From positions 21,766,047-21,830,046 of the forward strand of contig OX467087.1 of assembly GCA_950106755.1 (NCBI GenBank): DNA of 64,000 nucleotides, in the 5' to 3' direction. Each line of letters starts with the position of its first letter. Within the stretch, counting starts at the first letter, position 1. The DNA comes from Climacium dendroides (Eukaryota; Streptophyta; Bryopsida; Hypnales; Climaciaceae). The translations under genes were made by a program, and so were the position numbers. The notes beneath the pieces are model-generated. The model did no database searches. It worked only from the letters and a program-made list of their open reading frames with translations, and had not been told where the DNA came from. Shown here piece by piece: positions 12,131 to 22,553 of the stretch.

Positions 12131-13339
12131 AGCACCCATGTCCACGTCACACAATTTCCACCTCATCATGCCACGTTAGATGCCACATAAGCTTTTAGGA
12201 GTCACCATCTGTTTGTTGTCCTCTTTTTAACCTTGGACAGTTACTTTACCTCTGACCGCAACAAAATTTTAAATCAACTTCTGAACTAAGTTTGACCAAA
12301 GATGGTGACATGGTTGAACATGTTATTGTGAACATCCTTGGAAACATCTAGTGTCCACCTGGATGTCTTACATTGCATCATTGTTTTTTGTAGCATCAGT
12401 ATGTTGTGACTGAAATTTAGCAATGCTATCGAAGACATCAGAGCAAAATCTTCACTTTTTCGGCCTGACACCCCAATGTCTTCTGCGACGTATCGTGTTT
12501 TCGCGGACATACGTTGTTTTTGGCTCGATGTCCAGGCAGACGTAGTTTTCTTATAGTGATTCTTTGGAAATATATATATTGTGCAATAGAAAGTAATTAA
12601 AGAAAAGTCTTTATATCAAAATTTTCATTAAAAAAATCTTTGCAAACATGAAAACATTACAAGGATACCACCACTTGATAAATTTCTTCACTTATAAACA
12701 ATGGTGACCGAAATTGAAGAATTGAAATGCAAATTTGTCAAATTGCAAAAGACTTTGTAAATACTTTATTGTAGAATTCAAAATTGCTTCAATTTAACAA
12801 AACTTCAAATCATTTAGTAGTAAGAAAAGAACATTAGAATTGAGAACATTCAAAGCTTAAAAAATCATAGAATTGTGGAAGTAAAATGAAGTGTGAAGCC
12901 AAAAAATATGAAACCTCCATATTATCACTATACCTTTGTAATATCACATTTTTACACTGTGTGATATTACAGAGGTGAAATGGCCGTTGGAACTCTATAA
13001 TAGTACATTGTGTATAAATGTGATATTACAGAGGGATCTGATCTTTGTAATATCACACAGTGTAAAAATGTGATATTACGGAAGGCCTTGTGATTTTAGT
13101 AGTATGATTATCAAATAATCTGTTCAACATTGTGCTTGTTCACAACTTGGGGAACCTTTTCTTAATCAAGGTGTGAAATTTTTCCTGATGTTTAGCCAAG
13201 ATTGGCAACAACCAATAAAATTTGATAGTCAGTTTGCAACTTGCTCCACATTGGAATTATCATTTATTTAGTCTGTTTTGTATTACAATACTCCCAATAA
13301 TCCTTTACAACTTGCAAAATCCTTTTCTTTTCTACTTTC

Positions 13340-13425
13340 TTTTAATACTATTCACTCTCAAGGTAACCAAAGTTGATGCCTATTTCTCTTGAAGGTAGCA
13401 TATTGCACTAAAATCCATCAACTGG
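13340..13425. repeat. Dispersed repeat shared with 50070-50150 (inverted)
   Basis: The reverse complement contains ATTTTAGTGCAATATGC-ACCTTCAAGA and CATCAACTTTGG-TACCTT, also found at 50085-50140. It is a short dispersed repeat of unknown origin. Confidence 0.5.
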
Positions 13426-13495
13426 TTCCAGGATCACTGATCCAAAGGTAATTGAAAAATGTTGGGAAAACGTTCAATCTTACGCTGTAACTTAC

Positions 13496-13754
13496 TTCCT
13501 GACTGCTACTTCCTTCAAGATCACTGATTCAAAGGTAGACTCTGTATCATCCGAGATCACTGATTCAAAGGTAGACTCCGAATCCGGCAGGTTCCGATAT
13601 TTTGAAATTTGCTGTGGCTCATGGATCGAGGATTGATTGTCCTTGCATGAACTCGGATTTTGTGGAGATTTAATTAATTTGCAGGAAGCAGATGCCACTG
13701 TATGCATGCCACCGCGTAGCAGTGATCGAGCGAGCTCTGCATCACCGCAACAGA
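13496..13754 (-). pseudogene. Possible exon of an ankyrin-repeat-like gene (fragment)
   Basis: On the minus strand an open frame runs between a plausible acceptor (GAAGCAG, just above 13754) and a strong donor (GTAAGTTAC at 13495 down). The translation opens with a segment reading CCGDAELARSLLRGG, which fits the helix-loop pattern of an ankyrin repeat, then becomes polar. It ends with two copies of STFESVI produced by a 36-bp direct duplication (13515-13585). No start codon or partner exon was found, and a second frame over 13637-13800 is also open. An ankyrin origin is a weak inference; this may be a fragment of a lost gene. Confidence 0.3.
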
Positions 13755-13829
13755 CTGCTTCAAACACTCATCAGCATCCAGGGCTGACCCAGGGCTGCAC
13801 AGGCCTGGCTTTCAGAATGTGGTGAGCTC

Positions 13830-14620
13830 TAACTTAGCTAGTTCACATTTCAATATGTCATGCCCGCTTGTGCTTGGTATTTTTTTGTGTCAGACAGGAA
13901 CATGTCGATACATCTGTTAAGTATCAACACCAAGGCCTCTTTAGTACAACTACACTCATTGATCCTGTTAGTGCCAGTGACAGAAGTTGACCAAACTTAC
14001 CCAGTTTGAAGAATGTTTAAATTAGGGCATGTTCAAAATATTCCTGTCGGTATTGTGCACCTGAATTCCACAATTTTTTTCTCCTAGTGACACTAACTTC
14101 ATGGCCTCCCCCGAAAATGACTATGGCAGACAAATTTGTGCTTCAGTGATAGTGCGACTAGTGTCCAGGATCGACATTTCAGAATGTTGGGTTTAGAGGT
14201 AGTCATATTGAAGAGGTCTTGGCTCGGAGTAAGTATGTAGCACAGATGCAGTTGAGGTGCTACAGAGCTCAGTGAAGTGAGTGGACAGGAGAAGCATTGG
14301 AATCTTGGGAAAAAAATATATCTTATTTGATCTTGAGGTCTGTTGTACGAACTTACTTGTCCTAACCATTTGATTCCTGGAGTCGAGTTTCAACAACAAT
14401 TGTAAGATCGAATAGCTGAAAGCATTTCTAACTTAGTATCAGGTTGTAATCGACTTCTAACAGAGCAGTCGAGCATGCTAAACCTAACTCATATTCGTGC
14501 CTGAAGTCCTTTGCATTGGTAGCGAAAGCCTTTTTTGACAAAGCAGCTGAATGATTGAATCATAATTTGCCTTACAAAACAATCACTGCTCTAGATTTAC
14601 GATGTATTCCACAGAGATGG
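13830..14620. other. Moderate-GC spacer, no gene recognised
   Basis: Base composition is more balanced than in the surrounding AT-rich DNA, suggesting former genic sequence. No frame exceeds about 68 codons and none is recognisable. Confidence 0.35.
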
Positions 14621-14808
14621 GTCACTGTGACCCAGTTTCGTTAAATTGGCGGTATTCCATGCGCCAAAATTTGTGACACTGGTCCAATTTCAGGTCACAA
14701 AAATACGCTATAACGCTAGGTTATACATTTTGTGTTCAGACCACAGCCCTCGAACCACGCCAAAGTCATGGAATATTGCCAATTTGACGAAATTGATGTT
14801 CACAGTTT
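14621..14808. mobile_element. Foldback element, GGCGATATTCCATG family, copy 1
   Basis: The imperfect inverted arms contain TTTCGTTAAATTGGCGGTAT (left, 14635 on) and, reversed, TTTCGTCAAATTGGCAATAT (right). The arms resemble those of the foldback at 15342-15513 (TTTCATTAAAATGGCGATAT), so the two are members of one family about 550 bp apart. No clear target duplication was found. Confidence 0.6.
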
Positions 14809-15341
14809 GATTAAAAACTCCAGCTAGCTAGCTACGAATATCCCGCCTACTTGGCGTTCAAAAGCTAGCTACGAATCCTGAACTAGCTAGCAACAAGACA
14901 AATGAAACCGAGAATGATCACAGAGACATTCCAGCTGCTGAAAATTCTGTCAGCAGATTGTATTGGAGTATTCGCATGGCATTCTTCGCTTGTTTCATTG
15001 CAAAATAGGCGCTGGGTCTAGTTGTTAGGAGTTCGCACGCTTCAGAGGAGAAGATTCTCACAGGCTCAAACTCCGCCTAGACTCTTGAAATTCTTCTGCA
15101 AATTCTAATCTTCAGGTCCATCTCATTTCTACCCATAATGTCAAGACTGGATTTCAAGGCAGATTTGTCACCATTCCATCGGATAATTGGAAAATCTTTA
15201 TAACTCATAATGCACACCTTCTTTCTACACCTTTAGATTTGCAAAACGTAGAACAAATATGGACGTTTGTGATGAACTATTAGATTTGGCATTATGTCCT
15301 ATAGTGCTCTCCAGCCTCTTGGCTCTAAAGCATTAATATAT

Positions 15342-15513
15342 GGGGAATTTCATTAAAATGGCGAATATTTTGTGACTTTGACATTCCACAGTTTAGATTG
15401 GGCGACTTTAAATCTAATATACTAATAGATTTCAGATTGCCCGGTCTAAATTGTGGGAAATGGCACACAGTGAAAATGGCACATGGAATATCGCCATTTT
15501 AATGAAATTCCCC
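15342..15513. mobile_element. Foldback element, GGCGATATTCCATG family, copy 2
   Basis: The 172 bp element starts GGGGAATTTCATTAAAATGG and ends with its reverse complement, with a further inverted pair inside (GGGCGACTTTAAATCTA / TAGATTTCAGATTGCCCGG). A dinucleotide AT flanks both sides. It is non-coding and would form a strong hairpin. Confidence 0.7.
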
Positions 15514-15519
15514 ATTTAT

Positions 15520-17675
15520 CTAGCCTATAACTTCAATTGTGGGAGGATTTAGATACTATATGAAAAGGATGAGCTACTTCGTGAGAAAGTGACACTCGAG
15601 AGCATCACGAAGTCAAACAAATGAGAAAATGGCAATGCTACAAATGAAAATTTTGGGACCAAGTGGACGAGATGTACCTATTGAAAATAAAAGGTGGCTA
15701 TGTGAACTAATTGCACGTAATTGTGACCCCTTTTTAAAATAGTAAATTCAATACCTACAAAATTCTTACATAAAAATGTATTGCCTCTACTCACAAGAAC
15801 TTATAGTTATTTTTGGGTATACTAATTTTCAGCAATTTGAAAATTTACAATGTACTCATATAATATCCAAATAATTTATGCAAAGGGAATTTAGCTCCTA
15901 AAGTACTAAGAAACCCATTTGAGGGAGGAGAAGAACTCAAGTAGACTCTATTGACTTTATAATTTGGGCAATTTTCCATTAAATCTTTAGAATGGATGCC
16001 AATCAACCCCTTTTTTTTACTTTTTGAGAAAGTACTAAGATTGCAATCACTTAAAATTTGGCAAAGCATTGTATTTCTACATTCATCCATCTTTTGGACC
16101 AAAAAATACTTTTCAATTCTATTCATGCATTTTTTCATCCAAATTTGGTGACTTCATCCACATTTTAAATAAAAATAGTAAATTTTTGGTAAAAAAATAA
16201 TTTTTTTTTTTGTGAAAAGTATAAATTTATTATGAAATGGTGCAATTTGGCCCCATAGTGCCAAAAAAAAGGGATTGATGCTAATCATCCTAATCTACAT
16301 ATGAAACTTTGTTTCAATTCATTTCAGTAAATATTGCAAAAGTTATAAGTTTTTTTCTTTTTTTTTCCGATTTCAATGTCAAAAGCTAAAACTGCATTCT
16401 AAAAAAGATTAATTAATTTCATTTGGTCGTTTAGATTGATACCTACAAAAAAAATTGAACCATTCAATTAGGAATAATGAGGTGAAAATTTGGGGGCAAT
16501 GAAGGTAGAAAAAACATTTAAAGTTTTATTTTGAATTCAATTTTGAATATTTTCAAATAAAAACAAAATACAGACTTGATATATGTTGTTTATTAGAAAA
16601 TTTCCACTATTGGGATTTGCAATTCTTAATTTCTTGTATAGTTGTTAGCAAATTAATTTTTTCTTTCATCAAGTACCACCCTCCACTTCATTTTTTTAAT
16701 AAGTGACTATGAAATTTTTCTTGGTTAAACTTTTACATGTATTCTCAACCCATTTTCCAATGTATTGGCTAAATCACACAAGATCTAGACATACATGGTT
16801 TTTACTTAAAACATTGAAAAACAAAATACTTAACCTTTGGAAAAGGATAGAAAATACTACTTTTTGAAGTTAAGGCACATTGAACTTGTAATTGGTGGAG
16901 ATTTTAATTCTCTTAAGATTTTGAAAGGATGTACTTGAATAGGTCAAATAAAGAATCTTGAAGATTTATTAAATATGAATATAGACGGAGATTTTAGCCT
17001 TGCTTTGGGTATTAGTATATTAAAGCACTACAATATTTTATGAGTTAATTAACACATAAATTGAACATTTTGAAATTTTGAAATTCTTAGTTTGTATATT
17101 TAAAAAAAAATTTAAGCTTGCCAAATTTCTAAGCTCACAAAAGTGAAGAGGATCTAATTTATGAGAACGGACTTCAAACATCTATGACTTAATGTATATT
17201 TAATGAATTGCAAATCAAGTGGCTACATGTTGTTTTGCTTAAAAATTGGCAAATGGGCATTGTTTTCATTTGCATAAACCAACTCAGACTTAATTATCAT
17301 CCAAAGAGTTTGAAAATTTGTGAATTTATAAAATAAAAAATTAGATCTTTAATTTTTCAAATATTTTATTTCAAATGTTCATTTGAAATATATATTGAAA
17401 TATTCATTTTTTGTAGTAGAATTGTAACAATTAATTTTGTTCATGATGTAATTTGAAGATTTTACAAATATGGATGATATATAGTTTTATGTAGCAAAAA
17501 TACAAAATTTAAATCTGTAAATAATTTAAAAGGCCACTACAAATTAGGTTGAGGTTTGCAGTTGAATTGCACAACTTTCCTAATCGAGGTGACACAAATG
17601 ATGTTTGAATCCATCACAACTTTTCATTTCTTGCATGAAGTTATTATGACATGAAACCATATTTTTTTCTATTTT
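15520..17675. other. AT-rich repeat-derived spacer
   Basis: About 2.1 kb with no recognisable gene. The minus frame at 15845-16138 (97 codons) has no identifiable domain. Confidence 0.4.
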
Positions 17676-18540
17676 ACTAGCGGTTGGCGCTTGCTATGCT
17701 ACGCATTCATCATTAGAATTTCATTAGAATTTTTATGTATTTGATAGAATGCAAAGTAAGAATTTCAATAAATCTTCAAATAAAAATTACTAAAATCTTC
17801 ATATAATTTTTTTAATAAATAAGCATATATTGAAATAAACAATAAAAATTTAATGAATGATGAATGAAATACATGCAATGATGAATATGATAAAAGATGC
17901 ACATACATTAGAATGCATTAGAAATTTGACTCAATCGTTACAAACAATGGCAACCCAAATAGAAGAATTTAAAAGAAAAACTTGTAAATCTCAAAAGCTT
18001 TGTGAACAATTTAATGTTGTGAAATCCAAAATCAGTTCAATCTAATAAATTTGTCAAATCATTTGGTAGTAGCAATAGAAAATTGAAATTAGAAGCTCAA
18101 AGCTCACAAAAGCACAAAATCATAGAAATGCAAAAGAAATATAAAGCCAAGAAAAGCAATGGAATTGCTACCTTTATAATATCACCATATTGATCCTCTT
18201 TAATATCACCTCAATTGCAATGACTATATTATTTTTATAATATCACCCTTTGTAAAAAGTGATATTATAGAGGTGATTGTGAACTACTACTTTATTTCTG
18301 TAATATCACATTGTGTGAAAATATGATTTCTATGTATGCATGATTGAAAATATTTTTATAAAATAATTAAAATAATTATTTTAAAGACTTGTCAAAATCA
18401 TTATCATGCATTCTATTCAAATATATCAAATTTTTACTAATATGTGATACAATGAATGTGTAGCATAGCAAGCACGAGCCCTAGTATTAATGGTAGCATT
18501 TGTGATATTACAGAGGGAGTTATGATTTTAGTAGTATGAT
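17676..18540 (+). mobile_element. Family A element (copy A2)
   Basis: It begins CTAGCGGTTGGCGCTTGC-TATGCTACGCATTCA and contains, near the right, the inverted version GAATGTGTAGCATAGCAAGC (18453-18472). This is followed by a conserved ~55 bp tail with GATATTACAGAGGGA and AGTAGTATGAT. Copies A3, A4 and A5 are close relatives over their whole length. The interior holds GATATTA palindromes and a small coding-like segment. Confidence 0.8.
17857..18045 (+). CDS. Small coiled-coil-like ORF of family A
   Basis: This 62-codon frame begins with ATG and is rich in Glu, Lys, Gln and Met. The core reads LQTMATQIEEFKRKTCKSQK, with spacing compatible with an amphipathic helix. The equivalent region of A5 (minus strand, about 50930-51060) and the diverged A1 (about 12698) keep the start-like MATQIEEFK / MVTEIEELK motif with conservative changes. 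That suggests it once was, or still is, under protein-level constraint. In A3 and A4 the frame is broken or altered. I do not recognise the protein; it may be a captured host fragment. Confidence 0.3.
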   Translation: MMNEIHAMMNMIKDAHTLECIRNLTQSLQTMATQIEEFKRKTCKSQKLCEQFNVVKSKISSI

Positions 18541-19855
18541 GATGTCTTTTCATTCTCTACATCAAGATTTGGAAGGCCTTTTTTATCCTTGCATCAATGA
18601 TGCATTTGTACATTGTCACTTCAAATGTTCTTTTCAAGAATGGAGACATTTCAAGTCTTAGAGACATTCATTGGATAGCACACATCATGAACATCACAAT
18701 CCACATTCTACTTGAAGCATCATGGTGCATTATATTGATGACAAGCACACATGTACCAAAGTTCATCATTGACAACAACTTCATTCCATCATCTAATACT
18801 AACAACCACTAATTTGAATAATTTCAAACCATAAATTTTATAATAACATTTAAAAAGTTTTGGTCTCTAAAGTCCAAAATCTTCAACCAACTGTCATTTC
18901 TTAACTTTAAATTTCCTCAATTTAGTTTAAAGATGATATTTGACTATGTAGCCATTAAATTAGTCTTTAAATCCCAAATCCATTTTCTTAACAATAGATA
19001 GAGTTTTCTTTGATCTGTAAGACCATATTTTTTTCTTCCATCCAAAATCTTTTGGTTCTTTGTATTGATTAATCTCTAAATGCCCTATATTTGTATCAAT
19101 AAGGCACCATATTTGATATCAATAAAATCTTGAAGTTAAATTAAACCTCATCATAATAGCATTTTTAGTATTTTTCTTTTTAATTGAAACCTTTGAAGCT
19201 TGTTTTTAGCATAAAAAATTTGATCTTGAACAAAATTAATAATGATCTTTCTATTCAAAAATTATGTACTAGGATGTGCATTGTAAATCTTGAATTCCTA
19301 GTGTCAAGGGACTAGAGTAAGATGGGCCTCCAATACATTGATTTTTGGAGAAAATTACAATGAATATTAACCTCAAATTTTCATGACCACAATTTTAGAT
19401 TAGCATGTTAAAAAGAATTAAAAGATTTCAATTAACTTTCAAGTTTTATACTCCTTCAAGATCAAACATTATAATCTTTCAATTTATATCTGATATTTTT
19501 ATGTTTTAATTTTATAAGTGATCTCATGATATATCTAGTTTCCTATTAAACAATTACAATTTAAAAAATGGCAAACTTATCAAAACTTTGACTTTTTGTT
19601 TAGTTTAGAGCAAACTTTAAGAAGTTCAAAAAAGACTTGGACATTTAGGGGATAAATAACACTTGATTGACAAAGATTTTTAATAATATATTTCATCAAT
19701 ATTTAAAATTAGAAGACTATTTCAAATTAGTAGCCTAAATGCAAGTAGGTATCTTACAACCATTAATGGTGTATATAACATATGTACCTATAATATACAA
19801 TGGGGTACCAATCAAAATGGCGTTTTTGCATTCACGCAGAAAAATTTCACGTCTT
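18541..19855. other. AT-rich spacer
   Basis: No gene is recognised. The plus frame 18597-18812 (71 codons) is open just after the A2 tail but unrecognisable. Confidence 0.4.
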
Positions 19856-20395
19856 CCAACTTTGACAGCCTCTCCAAGGTTGAAAAATTGATCTCTAACC
19901 ATGAAAATTTTGGCACAATATAATATTTATGTTAATTACATGTATAATAAATTTCAAAGCTAAAAAATTTACACTAAAAAAAGATATCTGAAATCTACCA
20001 ATATGTGTAGTTGTGAGAAAAATCTCACTACTGCCAACTTTGACACTCTCCCAAGGATTGAAATTTTTTTTCCCGTGAATTTTTTAAAGAATACCATCTC
20101 TATATTGATTATATGTTTAAAAAAATTTGAGTCTAAAAGATTCACACAAAAAAAGATACTCAAAATCTACCAACATCTATAATTGTGAGAAACAATTAGG
20201 GAAACCATTCACTATTGCCAACTTCAACACCTTCTTTAGAACAAAAAAATTATTGATATACCATGAAATGTTTTTTAGAGGATCATCTCTATGTTGATAA
20301 CATGTGTGCCAAATTTCAAGGCTAAAACATTCACACAAGAAAAGATATTCAAAATCTACCAACATGTGTAACTATAAGAAACAATTTTAAGAACA
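19856..20395. repeat. Three diverged tandem units of about 180 bp
   Basis: The units start near 19856, 20034 and 20217. Each opens with CCAACTT(T/C)(G/A)ACA and contains AAAGATAT/ACTCAAAATCTACCAACAT-type blocks near its end. They are strongly diverged, so this is an old tandem repeat. Confidence 0.65.
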
Positions 20396-20689
20396 TACTG
20401 GAAATGTTGAATTATCTTTAATACTTCATGCTTCCAAATTTATATTATTCATCTGATGCAATCTTTAAATATAAAAAATTCTCAAAAAAATAGTGACATT
20501 TAAATATAGATATGTACACTTTTCTCATTCAAAAGAATTCACTTGATTATAAATTGTGTGTCATACACGTATGAAGAAGCTTTCTCCTATGAATATCAAT
20601 GCTTGCATATTGAATTGAGCATCATAGAGAGTGTAATGTGTGATAACTTGAAAGGCAAGTGCAAGTAATGACTGAATGTTTTTTTTAGT

Positions 20690-20940
20690 AAAGGATTGAA
20701 GTCCTTGAACATGAGTAAGGCTTGAGTGATGACTGAGTGAGGGTTGGAAAATGGATGTTATGTGATCATTGCTTGAGGTGACGGATGAGTGCATGAGATT
20801 GCTTGAGGTGATGGGTGAGTGCATGAGGTTGCTTGGATGATGGGTGATGGTTGAGGGTTGCTTGGATGATAGATGACAGGTGAGGAGTGAGTACATGAAG
20901 GTTGGTTGGGTGTTGGGTGAGTGCCTAAGAGCTGGTTACT
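20690..20940. repeat. G-rich imperfect short repeat
   Basis: Variants of GGTTGCTTGGATGATGGGTGA and GGTGAGTGCATGAG recur across about 250 bp, giving strong strand asymmetry (G-rich on the plus strand). It lies immediately upstream of the transposase relic. Confidence 0.6.
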
Positions 20941-20980
20941 AAGATTTTTTTGATCTAATTAGCATTGTGAAAGAAAGTGG

Positions 20981-21467
20981 ATGATGGCAATTTCAGATAA
21001 AATTTGTACTTGCATTATAGGTTTGAGTGAGGCAAGGACTACAAGATTTCACATTGCAACCATTTTTAGAGTCCATGTTAGAACAATTCAGAGGTTAGTG
21101 AAGAAATTCAAAGAAGATAGAACTTACAAGTGCAAACATTGTGGTGGAAGTCAAATTAAGAAACTTAATGATAGAGATGTTTGTACCATCGTGCAATATT
21201 CAAAAACTCATCATCACTTGTTGCTTTCATATATTGCCAATATATGTCCTACTAAAGTGAGTAGAAATACTATTTGAAGAGCCTTAAATAGAAGTGACAT
21301 TTTTAGTCAAATTGCAATCAAAAAACCTTTTTTGACACCTTGTCACATGTCTCAACAATTGACTTTTGCTCAAAAATATTGTAGATGGAGTGTAGAAGAG
21401 TGAGAATGTATTGTTTGAACAAATGAATCTACCTTTGAAATTGAAAAAAATTCTAAACAGGTTCATG
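20981..21467 (+). pseudogene. Tc1/mariner-type transposase, degenerate and truncated
   Basis: One reading frame holds an N-terminal helix-turn-helix (roughly residues 10-45, with the HTH-like core HIATIFRVHVRTIQRLVKKF). A second DNA-binding segment follows (residues 55-105, LNDRDVCTIVQYSK to VSRNTI), then TNESTFEI, the block that surrounds the first catalytic Asp in Tc1/mariner DDE enzymes. The Asp codon is Asn here. Three in-frame stops, all TGA, fall at about 21275, 21400 and 21415. The last two are where Trp is expected. The frame then runs into unrelated DNA at 21468, so the catalytic C-terminal half is gone. The copy is dead. Confidence 0.75.
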
Positions 21468-21680
21468 CACTAAAAGAAAATGAGGGTTTTTGCAACTACA
21501 CTATGCAACTAGTTTTTTAGTTGTATAGGACATTTGTGACTAGTTTGCAACTAGTGATAATTTGGAGACCTCTAGTCGCAGTGGACATCCTAAAATTTAG
21601 GAAAAAGATATACCAATTGCAAAAGCCATGCCTCATTTGTGACTCATCTACAACTTGTTTGCAACTTGTATATTAATACA
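21468..21680. mobile_element. Possible left end of a second CACTA element
   Basis: The transposase relic is followed by CACTAAAAGAAAATG, close to the CACTA terminus CACTATAAGAAAA at 8623. Next come about 180 bp rich in GCAACTAG, GTGACTAG and GCAACTTG motifs, which could be subterminal repeats. No matching right end was found, so truncation or chance similarity is possible. Confidence 0.35.
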
Positions 21681-21968
21681 TTTTAAATTATTAATCTCAA
21701 TGATTTCATTGATTTGTAGATTGAAATTTTTTTGAACTACCATTTTTCTAGATTTTAAAATTTCAAATCTACCTTTGAATAGCAGTCAGATATGGGTACC
21801 CCCAAAAGCCCTTTTGACTCTAAAATGGGCTAGCTTACAAACTTTGAATGAGTCCCCTTTCAAAACAAAATAACAAATGAATCAACCAAATGTGGTTTTG
21901 CTTTCCTACACTTGTAGGATATACAAGAAAAAAATTTCATCAAAATTGAAGTCCTTTAAGGATTTTAA

Positions 21969-22549
21969 CCCCTAAAGTTCCATTGTCCCTATGGGGGACA
22001 AAATGGATTTCGGGCAGGCTCCTATGATCTCAATTTTTACTAAAACTTTTTGAAACTTTCTCATAAGATAGAAAAACTTAAGAGCTTTCTAGGAATATAA
22101 TTTTTATGTGCAATTGGTACCCAGGAGCAAAAGTTATGCCACAATAACTTCAAAATGGTGGAGACCAGGCAACAACAAAAATCCACAAAAAATTGAAATA
22201 AAATATTTAATATTTTTTTCCTGTAGATTATAATTTTTTGTAAATGGAAAACTTTGATTCATACCATTTGGATTAAAGATGTGAAAGTTATGGAGCTTCT
22301 TGTTTTGCGAGCAATCATAGCGATTTCTTGAAAGAAATTTTTTTCTTTCACTTTGAATGTTAATATCTTTCAATCTATATGGTCAAAAATCATTAAAAAA
22401 AATTATCACATGATCTAAGACAAGTGTAGAACAAGATCCTATGGTTAGATTCTAAAAAACAATTTTTAAAATTTATTTTGTAGGTGATTATAGTAGAAGT
22501 GGTAGTTTTGAGTGGTTTTGGTAGAAAAATGGTCATGGGACTATAGGGG
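21969..22549 (+). mobile_element. TTAA-flanked MITE, family B, short form (copy B3)
   Basis: TTAA lies at 21965-21968 and 22550-22553. The ends are CCCCTAAAGTTCCATTG and, reversed, CCCCTATAGTCCCATGACC. At 581 bp it is closely similar to B1 throughout. It is non-coding. Confidence 0.8.
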
Positions 22550-22553
22550 TTAA

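Larger units (their letters stand above)
8623..12558. mobile_element. CACTA (En/Spm-type) transposon, non-autonomous, 3936 bp
   Basis: The element begins CACTATAAGAAAA and ends TTTTCTTATAGTG, the classic CACTA terminus of plants, with similarity continuing inward (GTCTG-C-GACATCG on both sides). It is flanked by the 3-bp duplication ATT (8620-8622 and 12559-12561). The subterminal 600 bp on each side are packed with GACATC/GACGTC-like motifs, as expected for transposase-binding regions. No transposase frame is visible; the interior is a microsatellite-like region and an old B-family fragment. It is therefore probably mobilised in trans, if at all. Confidence 0.85.
8493..13110 (+). mobile_element. 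Family A element (copy A1), split by a CACTA transposon
   Basis: The left part (8493-8622) begins with the family A end TTGGCGCTTGC-TTTGCTACGC. The right part (12559-13110) continues the same consensus, including the coding-like block around ACAATGGTGACCGAAATTG, the GATATTAC palindromes and the tail AGTAGTATGAT. The intervening 8623-12558 is the CACTA element. A1 is the most diverged A copy and lacks the internal GCATAGCAAGC end seen in other copies. Confidence 0.7.

Noticed and set aside
17676..18540. Family A as a Helitron
   Set aside because: The ends do not show 5'-TC or a 3'-CTRR preceded by a hairpin, and an internal inverted copy of the left end is present.
20981..21467. TGA read as tryptophan (recoding) in the transposase
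   Set aside because: Two TGA codons sit where Trp is expected, but the genuine genes here end in normal stops, the catalytic Asp is lost and the 3' half is missing; ordinary decay explains it better.
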